Shown one piece after another: positions 17,083 through 25,651 of a DNA stretch of 64,000 bases. Numbering within the stretch: the stretch's first letter is position 1; each line of letters starts with the position of its first letter. The DNA is taken from positions 25,402 to 89,401 of the forward strand of contig JAFRXJ010000018.1 in NCBI GenBank assembly GCA_017441525.1, given 5' to 3'. The notes beneath the pieces were generated by a model that was given only the letters and a program-made list of their open reading frames with translations, was not told the origin of the DNA and searched no databases. The stretch comes from Acholeplasmatales bacterium. Its GTDB lineage: Bacteria; Bacillota_I; Bacilli_A; Acholeplasmatales; Anaeroplasmataceae. Both the position numbers and the translations under genes were made by a program.

Positions 17083-17724
17083 TTAATATTTATGTGAGCT
17101 AATATACTCTATAGCTTTTTTACTTCCTTCATTTGCCGCTTCAAATATTAAAGTTTTGCCATATTCTTTATTCTTTTCAACACCATTACCATTAAGATAT
17201 GATAGTCCAAGCAAATACTTTCCATCAGGAATACCAGCATCTATTGCCTTTTGAAAATAATCATTTGCTATTTTGTAATCTACAATTGTTCCATAACCTA
17301 ATGAAAAACATATTCCTAAATATGCATATGCTTCAGCATGGCCTTGATTAGCCGCTTCTTGAAATTCACTAAATGCATAATCATACTCTTTGTTCTCTAA
17401 AAATAATATACCATTTTCAACTTTTTGTGATCTTATAGTTCCATCTGATGTTGGTTTAGCCATTTGTTTTTTAAAATCTAAATAATCATCATCTTCTGAT
17501 AAGAATGATTCAATCATATCTACTTTGGTTTTATAGTTATCTCTATCATCCATTAGACTGGCCACACTAATATATACTCCACATCCAATCATTCCAATTA
17601 ATCCTGAAACAATTATTGTTATTTTAATATATGTTTCAATTGTGTTTGATACTAGTGCAGATATAGTTATAATAATGTATCCAATTATTCCTAAAATACC
17701 AAAAATTCTATACAATGTTTTCAT
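17083..17724 (-). CDS. Membrane-anchored Sel1-repeat protein
   Basis: A 213-residue protein with two membrane helices at residues about 5-26 and 33-55, a short charged linker, and two to three Sel1 repeats facing the cytoplasm (AYAYLGICFSLGYGTIVDYK, GKYLLGLSYLNGNGVEKN). Probably a scaffold at the membrane; partners unknown. The ribosome site is weak. It is a stand-alone gene with its own terminator. Confidence 0.75.
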   Translation of the reverse strand: MKTLYRIFGILGIIGYIIITISALVSNTIETYIKITIIVSGLIGMIGCGVYISVASLMDDRDNYKTKVDMIESFLSEDDDYLDFKKQMAKPTSDGTIRSQKVENGILFLENKEYDYAFSEFQEAANQGHAEAYAYLGICFSLGYGTIVDYKIANDYFQKAIDAGIPDGKYLLGLSYLNGNGVEKNKEYGKTLIFEAANEGSKKAIEYISSHKY

Positions 17725-17957
17725 TTTTCGTTTCTTTAAACCTATTGGTATCCTTTCTAAATATTATCAATAAATATTCTTATATTTTTTTAGCTAGTAA
17801 CAACTAATTCAAACATAGTAATACTGCTTTTTTGTATTCTTCTTGTATACTCACGTCCCTTGCTAAAACATCCAAAGAAATCACGAATAAGTGATTAAGT
17901 TAAAACAGTAAACTTATTAAGAAAATTATAGCATAATTTTATTTACATAAAAATAAA

Positions 17958-17987
17958 AACCATAAGAATATTCATATTCCTATGGTT
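17958..17987 (-). terminator. Terminator
   Basis: Hairpin AACCATA...TATGGTT with A-rich left flank (T-rich on the minus strand), 6 nt after the TAG stop of the gene at 17993. Confidence 0.75.
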
Positions 17988-17992
17988 AATAT

Positions 17993-18445
17993 CTATAAAA
18001 TTGCTTTTCTCTTCTCAATATATTCATCTAAGAATTCATCTAGACCTTCAATTTTATTCTTTACATCAATACCTTCATATTTCTTAAGATAATATTTTGT
18101 AAATGCGAACGCATCTATTTCTAATTCTTGACTAATATAGTCAGATCCATCAAAATTCATATTTCCTGCGTTAACTTGTGAATTTAATAACATTCTCCAT
18201 CTATTAGCTATTTCATTATCAAAATGATTAGCAAAATCAGATTGAAAATAATGTCTATATTCATGAGTAATACATTTAGCACATTCAATATAATTATCTT
18301 TATATTTTGAATTAATAACAATATGCTTTCTCATAAAAAAATATAATCTAGAATCTTCATCACCGATATCTTCAAATCTAATTGGTAATGGATCTATTCC
18401 TAAATGTTCTGCAACCTCGTTTTGGAATTGTATCAAATCTTTCAT
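17993..18445 (-). CDS. Zincin-like metallopeptidase domain protein
   Basis: A 150-residue protein with a zinc-peptidase signature HEYRHYFQ (HExxH) near residue 80 and a downstream acidic helix QELEIDAFAF that can supply the third ligand, an ImmA/IrrE- or SprT-like arrangement. The family is not certain and there is no signal peptide. Two ATGs occur at 18454 and 18445; the latter is better spaced from GAAGG. It ends with TAG. It could be a phage- or element-derived regulator-cleaving peptidase, but no matching repressor adjoins it. Confidence 0.65.
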   Translation of the reverse strand: MKDLIQFQNEVAEHLGIDPLPIRFEDIGDEDSRLYFFMRKHIVINSKYKDNYIECAKCITHEYRHYFQSDFANHFDNEIANRWRMLLNSQVNAGNMNFDGSDYISQELEIDAFAFTKYYLKKYEGIDVKNKIEGLDEFLDEYIEKRKAIL

Positions 18446-18550
18446 TTTTATCATAACCTTCTAATCTAAAATAAGATATTTTCTCAAATACATTAACATT
18501 GAAAATGAGTATAGTCAAGTATATGACATAAAATAAATGATTATAATAAC

Positions 18551-18587
18551 AAAAAAACCATAAGAAATTAATCTTATGGCTTTTTTA
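18551..18587 (-). terminator. Terminator overlapping a stop codon
   Basis: AAAAAACCATAAGA / TCTTATGGCTTTTTT hairpin. The TAA of the 18585 gene lies within its outer stem. Confidence 0.8.
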
Positions 18588-18800
18588 CTTTAATTGATTC
18601 AATATATCAACACATGCGTTTAATTCTTCTTCTAAATCTTTTTTATCTTCATCTTCAGCTTCTTTTATAGCTTCCTTAAGATAAGTTTTTTCTTGTTTTA
18701 ATAAGCTTTTTAATACAACAACTTGTGTATCATTTAAATTAATAGTTTTCGTTTTAATAGCCCTCTTCCTTAATATATTTACTACATTATATTTTATCAT
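18585..18800 (-). CDS. Small coiled-coil hypothetical protein
   Basis: Not recognised. A 71-residue protein, basic at the N-terminus and strongly acidic and helical afterwards (KEAIKEAEDEDKKDLEEELN). The start is uncertain: a TATAAT falls only a few codons after the ATG at 18800, and a good AAGGAAGAGG lies inside the frame without a suitable ATG after it, so the true protein may be shorter. Confidence 0.5.
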   Translation of the reverse strand: MIKYNVVNILRKRAIKTKTINLNDTQVVVLKSLLKQEKTYLKEAIKEAEDEDKKDLEEELNACVDILNQLK

Positions 18801-18816
18801 ATAATTAAGAAAAGAA

Positions 18817-18838
18817 AAAAGGATTTTTCAATCCTTTT
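18817..18838 (-). terminator. Terminator of a lost gene
   Basis: AAAAGGATT / AATCCTTTT hairpin with T-run on the minus strand, immediately after the permease relic that ends at 18841. Confidence 0.7.
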
Positions 18839-18840
18839 CT

Positions 18841-18987
18841 CTATTCTATACTCTTTAAAAATATATTGAAATCAACCTTTTTAATCTTTGGATATAATAA
18901 TAAGCTAGATACAAAAGATGATAATACTACTATTACATATGATAAGACATATGTATACCATTTAACATTAGATAACTTCTTCTTTAG
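18841..18987 (-). pseudogene. C-terminal relic of an ABC-type permease
   Basis: The minus strand reads a last membrane helix and tail (VKWYTYVLSYVIVVLSSF, LLLYPKIKKVDFNIFLKS) ending in TAG, then a terminator. This is how FtsX-type permeases end. No start or upstream domains remain, and the sequence abuts another relic at its 5' side. Confidence 0.55.
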
Positions 18988-19310
18988 TTAATTGAAATCT
19001 ATATCTCTTGGGATTTTATTTAATTATTAATTCGTCATTTATTAATAATTTTTCAATTATTGATATAAATCTAAAAATACATCTTCTAATTTCATTATTG
19101 TATCTATTTTATTACCTGAATCTTTGATGATGCACCATAATGGTATATCATTAAATAATTTGTCATATAATCAATTATTATATATCTCCCATGAAATGTA
19201 TCATTGTTTCTTTTAAATATTATATTAAAACCTGTATCATGCTAAAATCCTTAACAAAGGATAATGTTAAATTATTCTTTCCTTTATTATCAAAAATATA
19301 ATTATATCAT
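18984..19310 (-). pseudogene. Degraded copy of the ORF6N-PLD gene
   Basis: The DNA matches the intact gene at 20624-21589 with internal deletions and frame changes. The segment TTAATTGAAATCTA near 18989 equals part of its N-terminal half. The stretch 19019-19310 follows its C-terminal third (TTACCTGAATCTTT, GATGATGC, TTCTTTCCTTTATTATCA shared). No reading frame is conserved. Confidence 0.65.
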
Positions 19311-19439
19311 TAATATTTTAACATATTTTTGATAATTTATAAAATATATAGTAATCAATTAATAAAACTATTTGAAAAATAATATTGTTTTGTTAAAATA
19401 TATGTGTTTAATATATTTTAATTAAAGAAGGTAATTAAA

Positions 19440-20138
19440 TTGGACAAAAAGTTATTATTAGTATGGATGTGTATATTAACAGGACTTGCAGGCGCAGTTA
19501 ATGCTATTTCAATATTTGGATATGATGGTACAACAGTGTCACATTTAACTGGATTAGTATCTAAGGTAGCGATAAACATTACACAAGGAAACCTTGATGG
19601 AGTATGGGAAGTATTAAGAATTATATTATTATTCTTTGCAGGAGCTGTAGTATCAGGTATTGTTACAAGTGAAAGAGCATTTTATTTGCATAAAAGATAT
19701 GGATTTATAATTATATCAGTTGGATTATTACTTGTTGTTCCATATTTTATACCCGAAAAATATGACCTATTAGTATTCGCATTCGCAATGGGACTCCAAA
19801 ATGGTATGGTAGTATCATTTAGAGGTGTTGTAGTAAGAATGACACATATGTCAGGTAATGTAACAGATTTAGGTGTTTATGTTGGTTATAAAATCAGAGG
19901 AAATAAAAACGAAAAACTAATAACAGGATTGATTCCTTTTGTAGCAATAATAAGCTTTATAGTAGGTGGAATATTAGGAGTTCTATTATATAGCCAACTA
20001 CATAACACTACATTCTTCATTGCATCTTCTATTTATGTTATAGTAGGATTAGTATATTTCATATTAAGATATACATGTATTGATAAAAACTTCAATGATA
20101 TTCCTGATGAATTAGAAGAAAATATAGAAGATAAATAA
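19440..20138 (+). CDS. YoaK/DUF1275 family membrane protein
   Basis: A 232-residue integral membrane protein with six predicted helices (LTGLAGAVNAISIFGY first; GLQNGMVVSFRGVVVRMTHM and SGNVTDLGVYVG in the middle). The sequence pattern AxxDAxxxxxxG...HxTGxxS and its SGNVTD counterpart is typical of DUF1275/YoaK proteins, whose function is not known. It starts with TTG after AAGAAGGT. It is the only plus-strand gene in the first 23 kb and may have arrived alone. Convergent with the restriction-enzyme relic; the two share a terminator. Confidence 0.88.
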   Translation: MDKKLLLVWMCILTGLAGAVNAISIFGYDGTTVSHLTGLVSKVAINITQGNLDGVWEVLRIILLFFAGAVVSGIVTSERAFYLHKRYGFIIISVGLLLVVPYFIPEKYDLLVFAFAMGLQNGMVVSFRGVVVRMTHMSGNVTDLGVYVGYKIRGNKNEKLITGLIPFVAIISFIVGGILGVLLYSQLHNTTFFIASSIYVIVGLVYFILRYTCIDKNFNDIPDELEENIEDK

Positions 20139-20142
20139 AATA

Positions 20143-20184
20143 AGCCCTCATAAAGTAGAAAATATAAAACTACTTTATAGGGCT
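20143..20184. terminator. Shared bidirectional terminator
   Basis: Stem AGCCCT-ATAAAGTAG / CTACTTTAT-GGGCT followed by TTTT. It serves the plus-strand YoaK gene and the minus-strand gene ending at 20216. Confidence 0.85.
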
Positions 20185-20215
20185 TTTTATTATACTATTT
20201 TATTAATATCTTTGC

Positions 20216-20578
20216 TTATGCTATTAAAAATAAAAGGTATGGATTTATATTATACGCTTTAATTAATTGATTCTTTATTGAAAATCTAGGTCTTCTTCCT
20301 TGCATTTGTTGATCATGAAATGTTTCGCTTTTTTTTGCATTTAGCACTAAATCACTAAAGTCAACATCAATTTTATAAAAAACAACTTTACCATCAACAT
20401 AACCGTTTGGAGCAAAATCAACATAATATAATTCATCCCATGTTGAATTAGGACCAAATGAAGTACAATCATTAGGAATAGAAGCGAATTTAACCTGTAT
20501 ACCAGCAAATGTATCTAATGAAACGCAATCATATGAATCTGCGGTTCCATTAGTTCTGATTTCATTAAAAAAATGCAA
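20216..20578 (-). pseudogene. 5'-truncated Bsp6I-like restriction endonuclease
   Basis: The 120 residues match, from memory, the C-terminal two thirds of Bsp6I-type (GCNGC) type II restriction enzymes: GTADSYDCV..GIQVKFAS (catalytic D...xVK), CTSFGPNSTWDEL and ETFHDQQMQGRRPRFSI. Bsp6I-like proteins have about 80 more residues at the N-terminus. Here a TGA lies three codons before the only possible start (TTG), which follows no ribosome site. No DNA methyltransferase gene is in the window. Most likely an inactive relic, although catalytic residues remain. Confidence 0.65.
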
Positions 20579-20623
20579 AACAAAGCTTCACACAATTATT
20601 CTTATAAGTTATTTTTACCTATC

Positions 20624-21589
20624 CTAGTCAATTATTAATTCATCATTATTTAAAATTTCATTTATTAAATCTATATACACTTCTTTTTCTAATACATTTG
20701 TAATTGTATTAATCTTATTACCTGAATCTTTAGATGATGCTCCACAATGATAAATCATATAATTATCTGTATTAAAATCTATGATTACATATCTATCATG
20801 AAATCTATTGTTATTTTTCTTTAAAGTAATATTAATATTTGTATCATTCTTAAAATCATTGATAAAATTAATATTTAGATTGTTCTTTCCTTTATTATCA
20901 GTGAAGATAATTACATTGATATTTTCTTTTATACATTTCAATAATTGTAATGTTTTAATATCTATATAATCATCTATTATATAAATTGAATATTTAGCTA
21001 ATCTATATATTGATTGATAAGCCACATCAGCTTCAATCTTTTCTCCATCTTTTATAAGATAATGTTTATATGTATTTGGATCAATAAAATTATCCATAAC
21101 TATTTCTAGTTTATTTTCAATAACTGCAATCCTGTTAGAATGCTCATTTACAAGATTAGTTAATTTTATAGTTTCATTAGTTGAAAGAATATCTTTGTTC
21201 TCTACAATATAATCCTTCATTTGTTTAAAGGCACGTATTAAGGCCTTGCTCTGTCTTGTAGCTAAATCACCTTTTAAAACTGTCATTAGCATGTATATAC
21301 CTTGTTCAGTGAAAGCGTAAGGAAGATATCTTCTTTTAGACAAATTGTTTGCGGTGGAAATTTTACACCTCAAAAAATCGTCCCACTCAATTTTTGTTAA
21401 TTGAAATCTAAAGTCTACATCAAAACGCTCTATGTTATTCTTTATCTGATTATTAAAATCACGAGTACTATATCCATATATTTTTGCCAGTTCGAAATCT
21501 AACATTACTTTTTGACCTCTAATAATATAAATCATTGATTCTATTGTTTCATTATTTAATTCTGGTACTATAGTCTCATTTTTCTCCAT
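20624..21589 (-). CDS. ORF6N DNA-binding protein with C-terminal PLD-like domain
   Basis: A 321-residue protein. Residues 10-100 form an ORF6N domain (IYIIRGQKVMLDFELAKIYG, FDVDFRFQLTKIEW, RYLPYAFTEQGIYML), a DNA-binding module common on phages and mobile elements. Residues 180-310 resemble a phospholipase-D-type nuclease fold (FHDRYVIIDF, HCGASSKDSGNKIN) with one catalytic His-Asp motif. The start at 21589 is set by AAAAGGAT; an ATG at 21607 lacks this. It follows the phosphoesterase gene by 20 nt. A degraded second copy lies at 18984-19310. Its role is unknown; nuclease or regulatory defence protein is plausible. Confidence 0.8.
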   Translation of the reverse strand: MEKNETIVPELNNETIESMIYIIRGQKVMLDFELAKIYGYSTRDFNNQIKNNIERFDVDFRFQLTKIEWDDFLRCKISTANNLSKRRYLPYAFTEQGIYMLMTVLKGDLATRQSKALIRAFKQMKDYIVENKDILSTNETIKLTNLVNEHSNRIAVIENKLEIVMDNFIDPNTYKHYLIKDGEKIEADVAYQSIYRLAKYSIYIIDDYIDIKTLQLLKCIKENINVIIFTDNKGKNNLNINFINDFKNDTNINITLKKNNNRFHDRYVIIDFNTDNYMIYHCGASSKDSGNKINTITNVLEKEVYIDLINEILNNDELIID

Positions 21590-21609
21590 ATTATTTATCC
21601 TTTTCATTA

Positions 21610-22989
21610 TTATTTTATCATTCTAACATATACCCATTTTTTGTGATTATAACTTGTATCATACGCTTCTAAATAACTATAATTCTCATTTCCAATTAGC
21701 TTTCTAATTAAATCTATTTTTAAATTGTATTTTACATAAGATTCAGCATATTCTTTTGCCCTATCTAATTCCACAAACTGAGATAATATATTATCTCCTT
21801 CAACAACTTCATATTTGGCAACTCTATCGCTATATTTCTCTTTATATATTGGAGTGTTAACCATCGGAAATGGTCTAACATTAACACCTTTATTTCTAAA
21901 AAAATTGCCACCATTAAATTGATCATATACTAGATTAATTTGAGCTTTAATTTTACTAGTATTAATATTAGGAGAATACTTATCAACTGCCAAAATGAAA
22001 TCAACTACATCACATCTCCAACTTGAAGAATCCCATTCTTCTCTATTTATTGGACTTTCATTTTCATCTTTTGCAAGCTTACCATGATAGTGTAAATAGA
22101 AAACTGAATCTTTTGAAATGTGGTTGTCAAAAGGAGATCCTTTAAATGCAATATCAGTTATTCCTTTTAAATTGTAGTACCAATATCTATACGAATAATT
22201 CTTATAATACCATTCTGGCAAATCTTCTTCTCTTAATTTTGTTAACCTATTTGTTTTTCTATTTCTTAAAAATAATTCATCATCTTCTTTTACTAATAAT
22301 TCATAATCTATTTTCTTTTTTGTCTTTTTATACTCTTTAATTTCTAAAATATCACTATAAAAGCACCTAAAATTTTTATGTTTTTTATCTATATGATAAT
22401 GGCCAAAATACCAATATTTAAAATCTACACAATCTTCGATTTTTGATAGTTGTTCTGTATTTGAATCAGTTTTAAAGCCAAATATTTTTTTTACATATTT
22501 ACTTGGAGCGCAATGCGTTAACACATAATCAACACTATAATTATATTTTTTTATATTTTCTAATGCATTTGTTATATCATCATCACTTATATTTTCTTCG
22601 TCCCACCAAGAAATGCCTTCAATTCGATGGAATTTATCTATTGAAGTTGCGCCACCAATACAAAGAAATATTAAATCATTTAATTCTATTATCTCTCCTC
22701 TCAAAATATGATAAACATTAGGTGCTAATCTATGGCATTTTGCACCATTGTAATTCACAATTGGAAATTTGCTTAATAATTGAAAATTCTCATGATTCCC
22801 ATCAACAAATAATACTGTTAAACCAAGTGAAGAATAATCTCCTATATAAAACTCTTTTTCACTCCATACTATTCCCGCATCTCCTAAGATAATTAAGTAT
22901 TCTTCTTTTGTTACATACTTATTTTTAAAGTATTCTTTTATTTTATAAAAATCTATGTTTCCATGTGTATCACAAGTTATATAAATCAT
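21610..22989 (-). CDS. Metallophosphoesterase with novel C-terminal domain
   Basis: A 459-residue protein. Residues 1-220 are a calcineurin-like phosphoesterase with all metal motifs: DTHGN (7-11), GDAG (36-39), GNHE (64-67), THCAP (about 165) and GHYH (about 200). The remaining 240 residues, with FKGSPFDNHISKDS and REEWDSSSWRCDVVDFI, are not recognised. There is no signal peptide. GGAGGATT precedes the ATG, and the upstream gene ends 4 nt before. The substrate could be nucleotide, nucleic acid or protein phosphate; the operon context suggests an accessory or defence role. Confidence 0.8.
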   Translation of the reverse strand: MIYITCDTHGNIDFYKIKEYFKNKYVTKEEYLIILGDAGIVWSEKEFYIGDYSSLGLTVLFVDGNHENFQLLSKFPIVNYNGAKCHRLAPNVYHILRGEIIELNDLIFLCIGGATSIDKFHRIEGISWWDEENISDDDITNALENIKKYNYSVDYVLTHCAPSKYVKKIFGFKTDSNTEQLSKIEDCVDFKYWYFGHYHIDKKHKNFRCFYSDILEIKEYKKTKKKIDYELLVKEDDELFLRNRKTNRLTKLREEDLPEWYYKNYSYRYWYYNLKGITDIAFKGSPFDNHISKDSVFYLHYHGKLAKDENESPINREEWDSSSWRCDVVDFILAVDKYSPNINTSKIKAQINLVYDQFNGGNFFRNKGVNVRPFPMVNTPIYKEKYSDRVAKYEVVEGDNILSQFVELDRAKEYAESYVKYNLKIDLIRKLIGNENYSYLEAYDTSYNHKKWVYVRMIK

Positions 22990-22993
22990 TTCG

Positions 22994-23587
22994 TTAATCC
23001 TCCATTATTTCATAAGATTGAAGATTCCTATTAATAAATTCATCACTAATAAAATTATCAATTACTATTCTTAATTCTTTTGAAATCAAAAATTCTTCTA
23101 TTTCAAAGTATTTTTTCAATTCATTTATAATCATTTTATAATCCATGCTTAAAAATGCTTTATAAAATGATACTGCTGATAAAAACATTAATTCCATATC
23201 TCCATTTAAATAAACTATATGATTACTATAATTATTACTATGTTCAATTAAAAAATATGGTTTAAACTTCTCAAGATTATCATTTTCAAATGATGCTAGA
23301 TTTCTTTTTCCATTCTCTTTTTGAGCTTCTAAAATAGCAATGTTCGTTGTTATCATCCACTCATCACATTTTCCTATTAATTTATCAGCTAATTTAGTGT
23401 TATTATGTTTTATAATATTCAAATACAATACATCATTCCATGATTCATAAATATAGTGTGAGCAAGTATCATAATTATGTTTGTTTTTTATAGGAAGCCT
23501 CCACTTTCTTTTTAGAGTTAATAAAAAATAATATACTATATCCTGAAACAAGAAAAAATTAGATTCACCCTTAATTAACAATTTCAT
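22994..23587 (-). CDS. Hypothetical protein, first gene of the phosphoesterase operon
   Basis: Not recognised. A 197-residue soluble protein rich in aromatic residues (ESWNDVLYLNIIKHN, KCDEWMITTNIAILEAQ), without membrane helices or a known nucleotide-binding motif. It has a good AAGGAGTG ribosome site. It is first in the 22994-21610-20624 gene run, transcribed away from an XRE-type regulator 141 bp upstream. The tight spacing (4 nt) to the phosphoesterase suggests a joint function. Confidence 0.65.
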   Translation of the reverse strand: MKLLIKGESNFFLFQDIVYYFLLTLKRKWRLPIKNKHNYDTCSHYIYESWNDVLYLNIIKHNNTKLADKLIGKCDEWMITTNIAILEAQKENGKRNLASFENDNLEKFKPYFLIEHSNNYSNHIVYLNGDMELMFLSAVSFYKAFLSMDYKMIINELKKYFEIEEFLISKELRIVIDNFISDEFINRNLQSYEIMED

Positions 23588-23728
23588 TGAATAACACTCC
23601 TTATACGCATTTATTACATAATTTATTATACTATGTATTTTTCAATACTCAAGAGTAATATGTTTATTATGCTAAAAATTATTGAAAAATGAATAATTAC
23701 ATATTAAAATTTAGATGGAGTTGATAAA

Positions 23729-24088
23729 ATGTCTTTCAATGAGCAATTAACAAAATTAAGAAAACGAAATAATATTACTCAAATTGAATTAGCTAATCTA
23801 ATGAATGTTAAGCAATATGTTATATCATCATGGGAAACAGGAAGATCAGAACCAAATATATCTCAAATAATAAAGCTTAGTGATATATTTAAAATACCTA
23901 CTGATTATTTACTAGATAGGCCCATAATAATAGCAAGTTCAGAAAATGAATTTAATAAGGTAATAGAAAATATTAACAAAGATATTAAAGATGATTTTAC
24001 TAAGGATTTAATTAATATATTAGAAGATATACCTAACAATAAAAAAGAAAAAATAATAAATATTGTAAAAGAAATTAAAGAATTATAA
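23729..24088 (+). CDS. XRE-family transcriptional regulator
   Basis: A 119-residue protein with an N-terminal Cro/C1 helix-turn-helix (EQLTKLRKRNNITQIELANL, then VISSWETGRSEPNISQIIKL) and a C-terminal helical tail of about 45 residues, probably for dimerisation. GGAG is well placed before the ATG. It is divergent from the unknown-phosphoesterase-ORF6N operon with a 141-bp shared control region, so it is the likely repressor of that operon. A strong terminator follows. Confidence 0.88.
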   Translation: MSFNEQLTKLRKRNNITQIELANLMNVKQYVISSWETGRSEPNISQIIKLSDIFKIPTDYLLDRPIIIASSENEFNKVIENINKDIKDDFTKDLINILEDIPNNKKEKIINIVKEIKEL

Positions 24089-24095
24089 AGAAAAA

Positions 24096-24129
24096 CATAG
24101 CTATTTTGGCGTAATATAAAATAGCTATG
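24096..24129 (+). terminator. Terminator of the XRE gene
   Basis: Perfect 12-bp stem CATAGCTATTTT / AAAATAGCTATG followed by CTTTTTATT. Confidence 0.85.
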
Positions 24130-24145
24130 CTTTTTATTATTTACA

Positions 24146-24171
24146 AATAAAAAAGGTATCCGAAGATACCT
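24146..24171 (-). terminator. Terminator of the DUF234-type ATPase gene
   Basis: AGGTATC-CGAA-GATACCT hairpin with an A-run on the plus strand (T-run for minus). It resembles the hairpin at 25703-25724 behind the neighbouring ATPase gene. Confidence 0.8.
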
Positions 24172-24173
24172 AA

Positions 24174-24215
24174 TCATTGTCAAGTTGGCGGTCCAATCGA
24201 TATACGTATTCGAAC
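24174..24215 (-). repeat. tRNA-like 3' tail after the ATPase gene, copy E
   Basis: Between the stop at 24219 and its terminator. The minus strand reads GTTCGAATACG (T-loop-like) and 15-20 nt later GGACCGCCAACTTGACAATG (CCA-like end). It shares TCAAGTTGGCGG and CGTATTCGAACA with 25732-25768. Confidence 0.55.
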
Positions 24216-24218
24216 AAA

Positions 24219-25592
24219 TTAAGCATAAATATCATCTAATGTTATCAGATAATAATCCTTAGAATCCGAAATATCAAAACCACTTTTAGATATAAAGCCA
24301 AGCTTATTATATTTGATATTAGCTTTAGCTAATTGATATATTTCCTCATTAATCACTTTATCATCTATTGGCTTAGTTATAAATTTTACTTCATAAAAAT
24401 CATATCCGTCCCTACTTAAAGTAACAACATCGAATTCACCATTTTTCTTTTCTTTTGGTAAATCATAATAATATTTTCCAATTTTATACAAAGGAGGATT
24501 AATTTTTTTATTTTTATTTTGAATAATCAAATATTGCTTTGAAATATTTTCAAATTCTTTAGGAACATAATATCTCTCAAAGTCATCCAAAACAAATTCA
24601 TCATAAAAATCTTCTGCTGACATAACATTAAAATATGATCCTCGTTTAAAAATATATCTATAATAAAACAATGATAGTCTTTCAGAAATCCTATAATAGG
24701 ATTTCTTTTCGCTTTCATCATTAATTGGATATATTTTTTCTATTACATCCATATTAATTAATTTTTTTAAAACATCAGATAATGTTGGACTTGAAGAAAC
24801 GTTTGAGTTTTGCAAAATATCATTAAACTTGGAATTACCTTCTGCAATTGCCATAAAACATTCATTGGCATTATTTAATTTGGTTATCTCTTCATTTAGA
24901 AAGCCTTCTGCTTCAGGCAATAATCTAGCCTTGCTGCCGATAACTAAATTAATTATATTTTCTTTTACACTTAACTTATCATCTATAAATTGATTATAGT
25001 AAGGAACACCACCGAATACAGAATAATATTTTACTTTATCTTCATTGCTAGCATTTTTATAAAACAATGATGATTCAAAATAACTCATTTGTTTAATATT
25101 TAATTTATAAGTGAATCTGCCATATAAAGGGCTTTTATTACTTAATATAAGCTCCATGACATCAATATAAGAACCACATAAAATAAACTTGATTTTGGAT
25201 TTATTTTTATAATCATCAATAACACCTTGAATTATACTATCCAAAAAATCGCTTTTACCTCTCATATATGGATATTCATCAATCACTAATATTATTTTTT
25301 CATTAACTGATTTATCAAAAATAAATCTCAAAGCTTCATTTAAAGTTTTAAAATCCGGCTTTGGAATTTCAAATACTTCAGCTAATTTATCGGATAAAGC
25401 TTTTACATTAAATTCTTCTGAAGCCTTCTTACATTCGTAATAAACTTTTTTGCAATCAAAATTTTTATAGGATTCTTTAATTAATTCACTTTTTCCTATT
25501 CTACGTCTTCCATACATTGCAATACTTTCGAATGAATCATTATCATATGCATCTGCTAATATTTTTAATTCATCAATTCTACCATGAAACAT
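24219..25592 (-). CDS. AAA ATPase of the archaeal-ATPase/DUF234 type
   Basis: A 457-residue cytoplasmic protein: P-loop YGRRRIGKSEL at about residues 27-37, Walker B ILVIDEYPYM near residue 100, sensor-like ILCGSYIDVM, then a winged-helix region and a C-terminal DUF234-like nuclease-fold domain (GEFDVVTLSRDGYDFYEVKF). Such STAND-like ATPases are common, often multi-copy accessory genes of unknown function. The frame opens at GTG codons upstream, but the ATG at 25592 (MFHGRIDEL) is the family start. A consensus promoter lies just ahead. Confidence 0.85.
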   Translation of the reverse strand: MFHGRIDELKILADAYDNDSFESIAMYGRRRIGKSELIKESYKNFDCKKVYYECKKASEEFNVKALSDKLAEVFEIPKPDFKTLNEALRFIFDKSVNEKIILVIDEYPYMRGKSDFLDSIIQGVIDDYKNKSKIKFILCGSYIDVMELILSNKSPLYGRFTYKLNIKQMSYFESSLFYKNASNEDKVKYYSVFGGVPYYNQFIDDKLSVKENIINLVIGSKARLLPEAEGFLNEEITKLNNANECFMAIAEGNSKFNDILQNSNVSSSPTLSDVLKKLINMDVIEKIYPINDESEKKSYYRISERLSLFYYRYIFKRGSYFNVMSAEDFYDEFVLDDFERYYVPKEFENISKQYLIIQNKNKKINPPLYKIGKYYYDLPKEKKNGEFDVVTLSRDGYDFYEVKFITKPIDDKVINEEIYQLAKANIKYNKLGFISKSGFDISDSKDYYLITLDDIYA

Positions 25593-25615
25593 AATAATCA
25601 CCACTCTTTATCTTA

Positions 25616-25644
25616 ATTATAAATCTAGAATAATTATAAGTCAA
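25616..25644 (-). promoter_or_regulatory. SigA-type promoter of the DUF234-type ATPase gene
   Basis: Minus strand TTGACT (25639-25644), 17-nt spacer, TATAAT (25616-25621), 24 nt before the ATG. Immediately upstream are two near-identical 15-16-nt words, CTCGAAAATAACCGG and CTCGAAAATAACCGAG (25652-25682). Confidence 0.8.
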
Positions 25645-25651
25645 TAAATAA

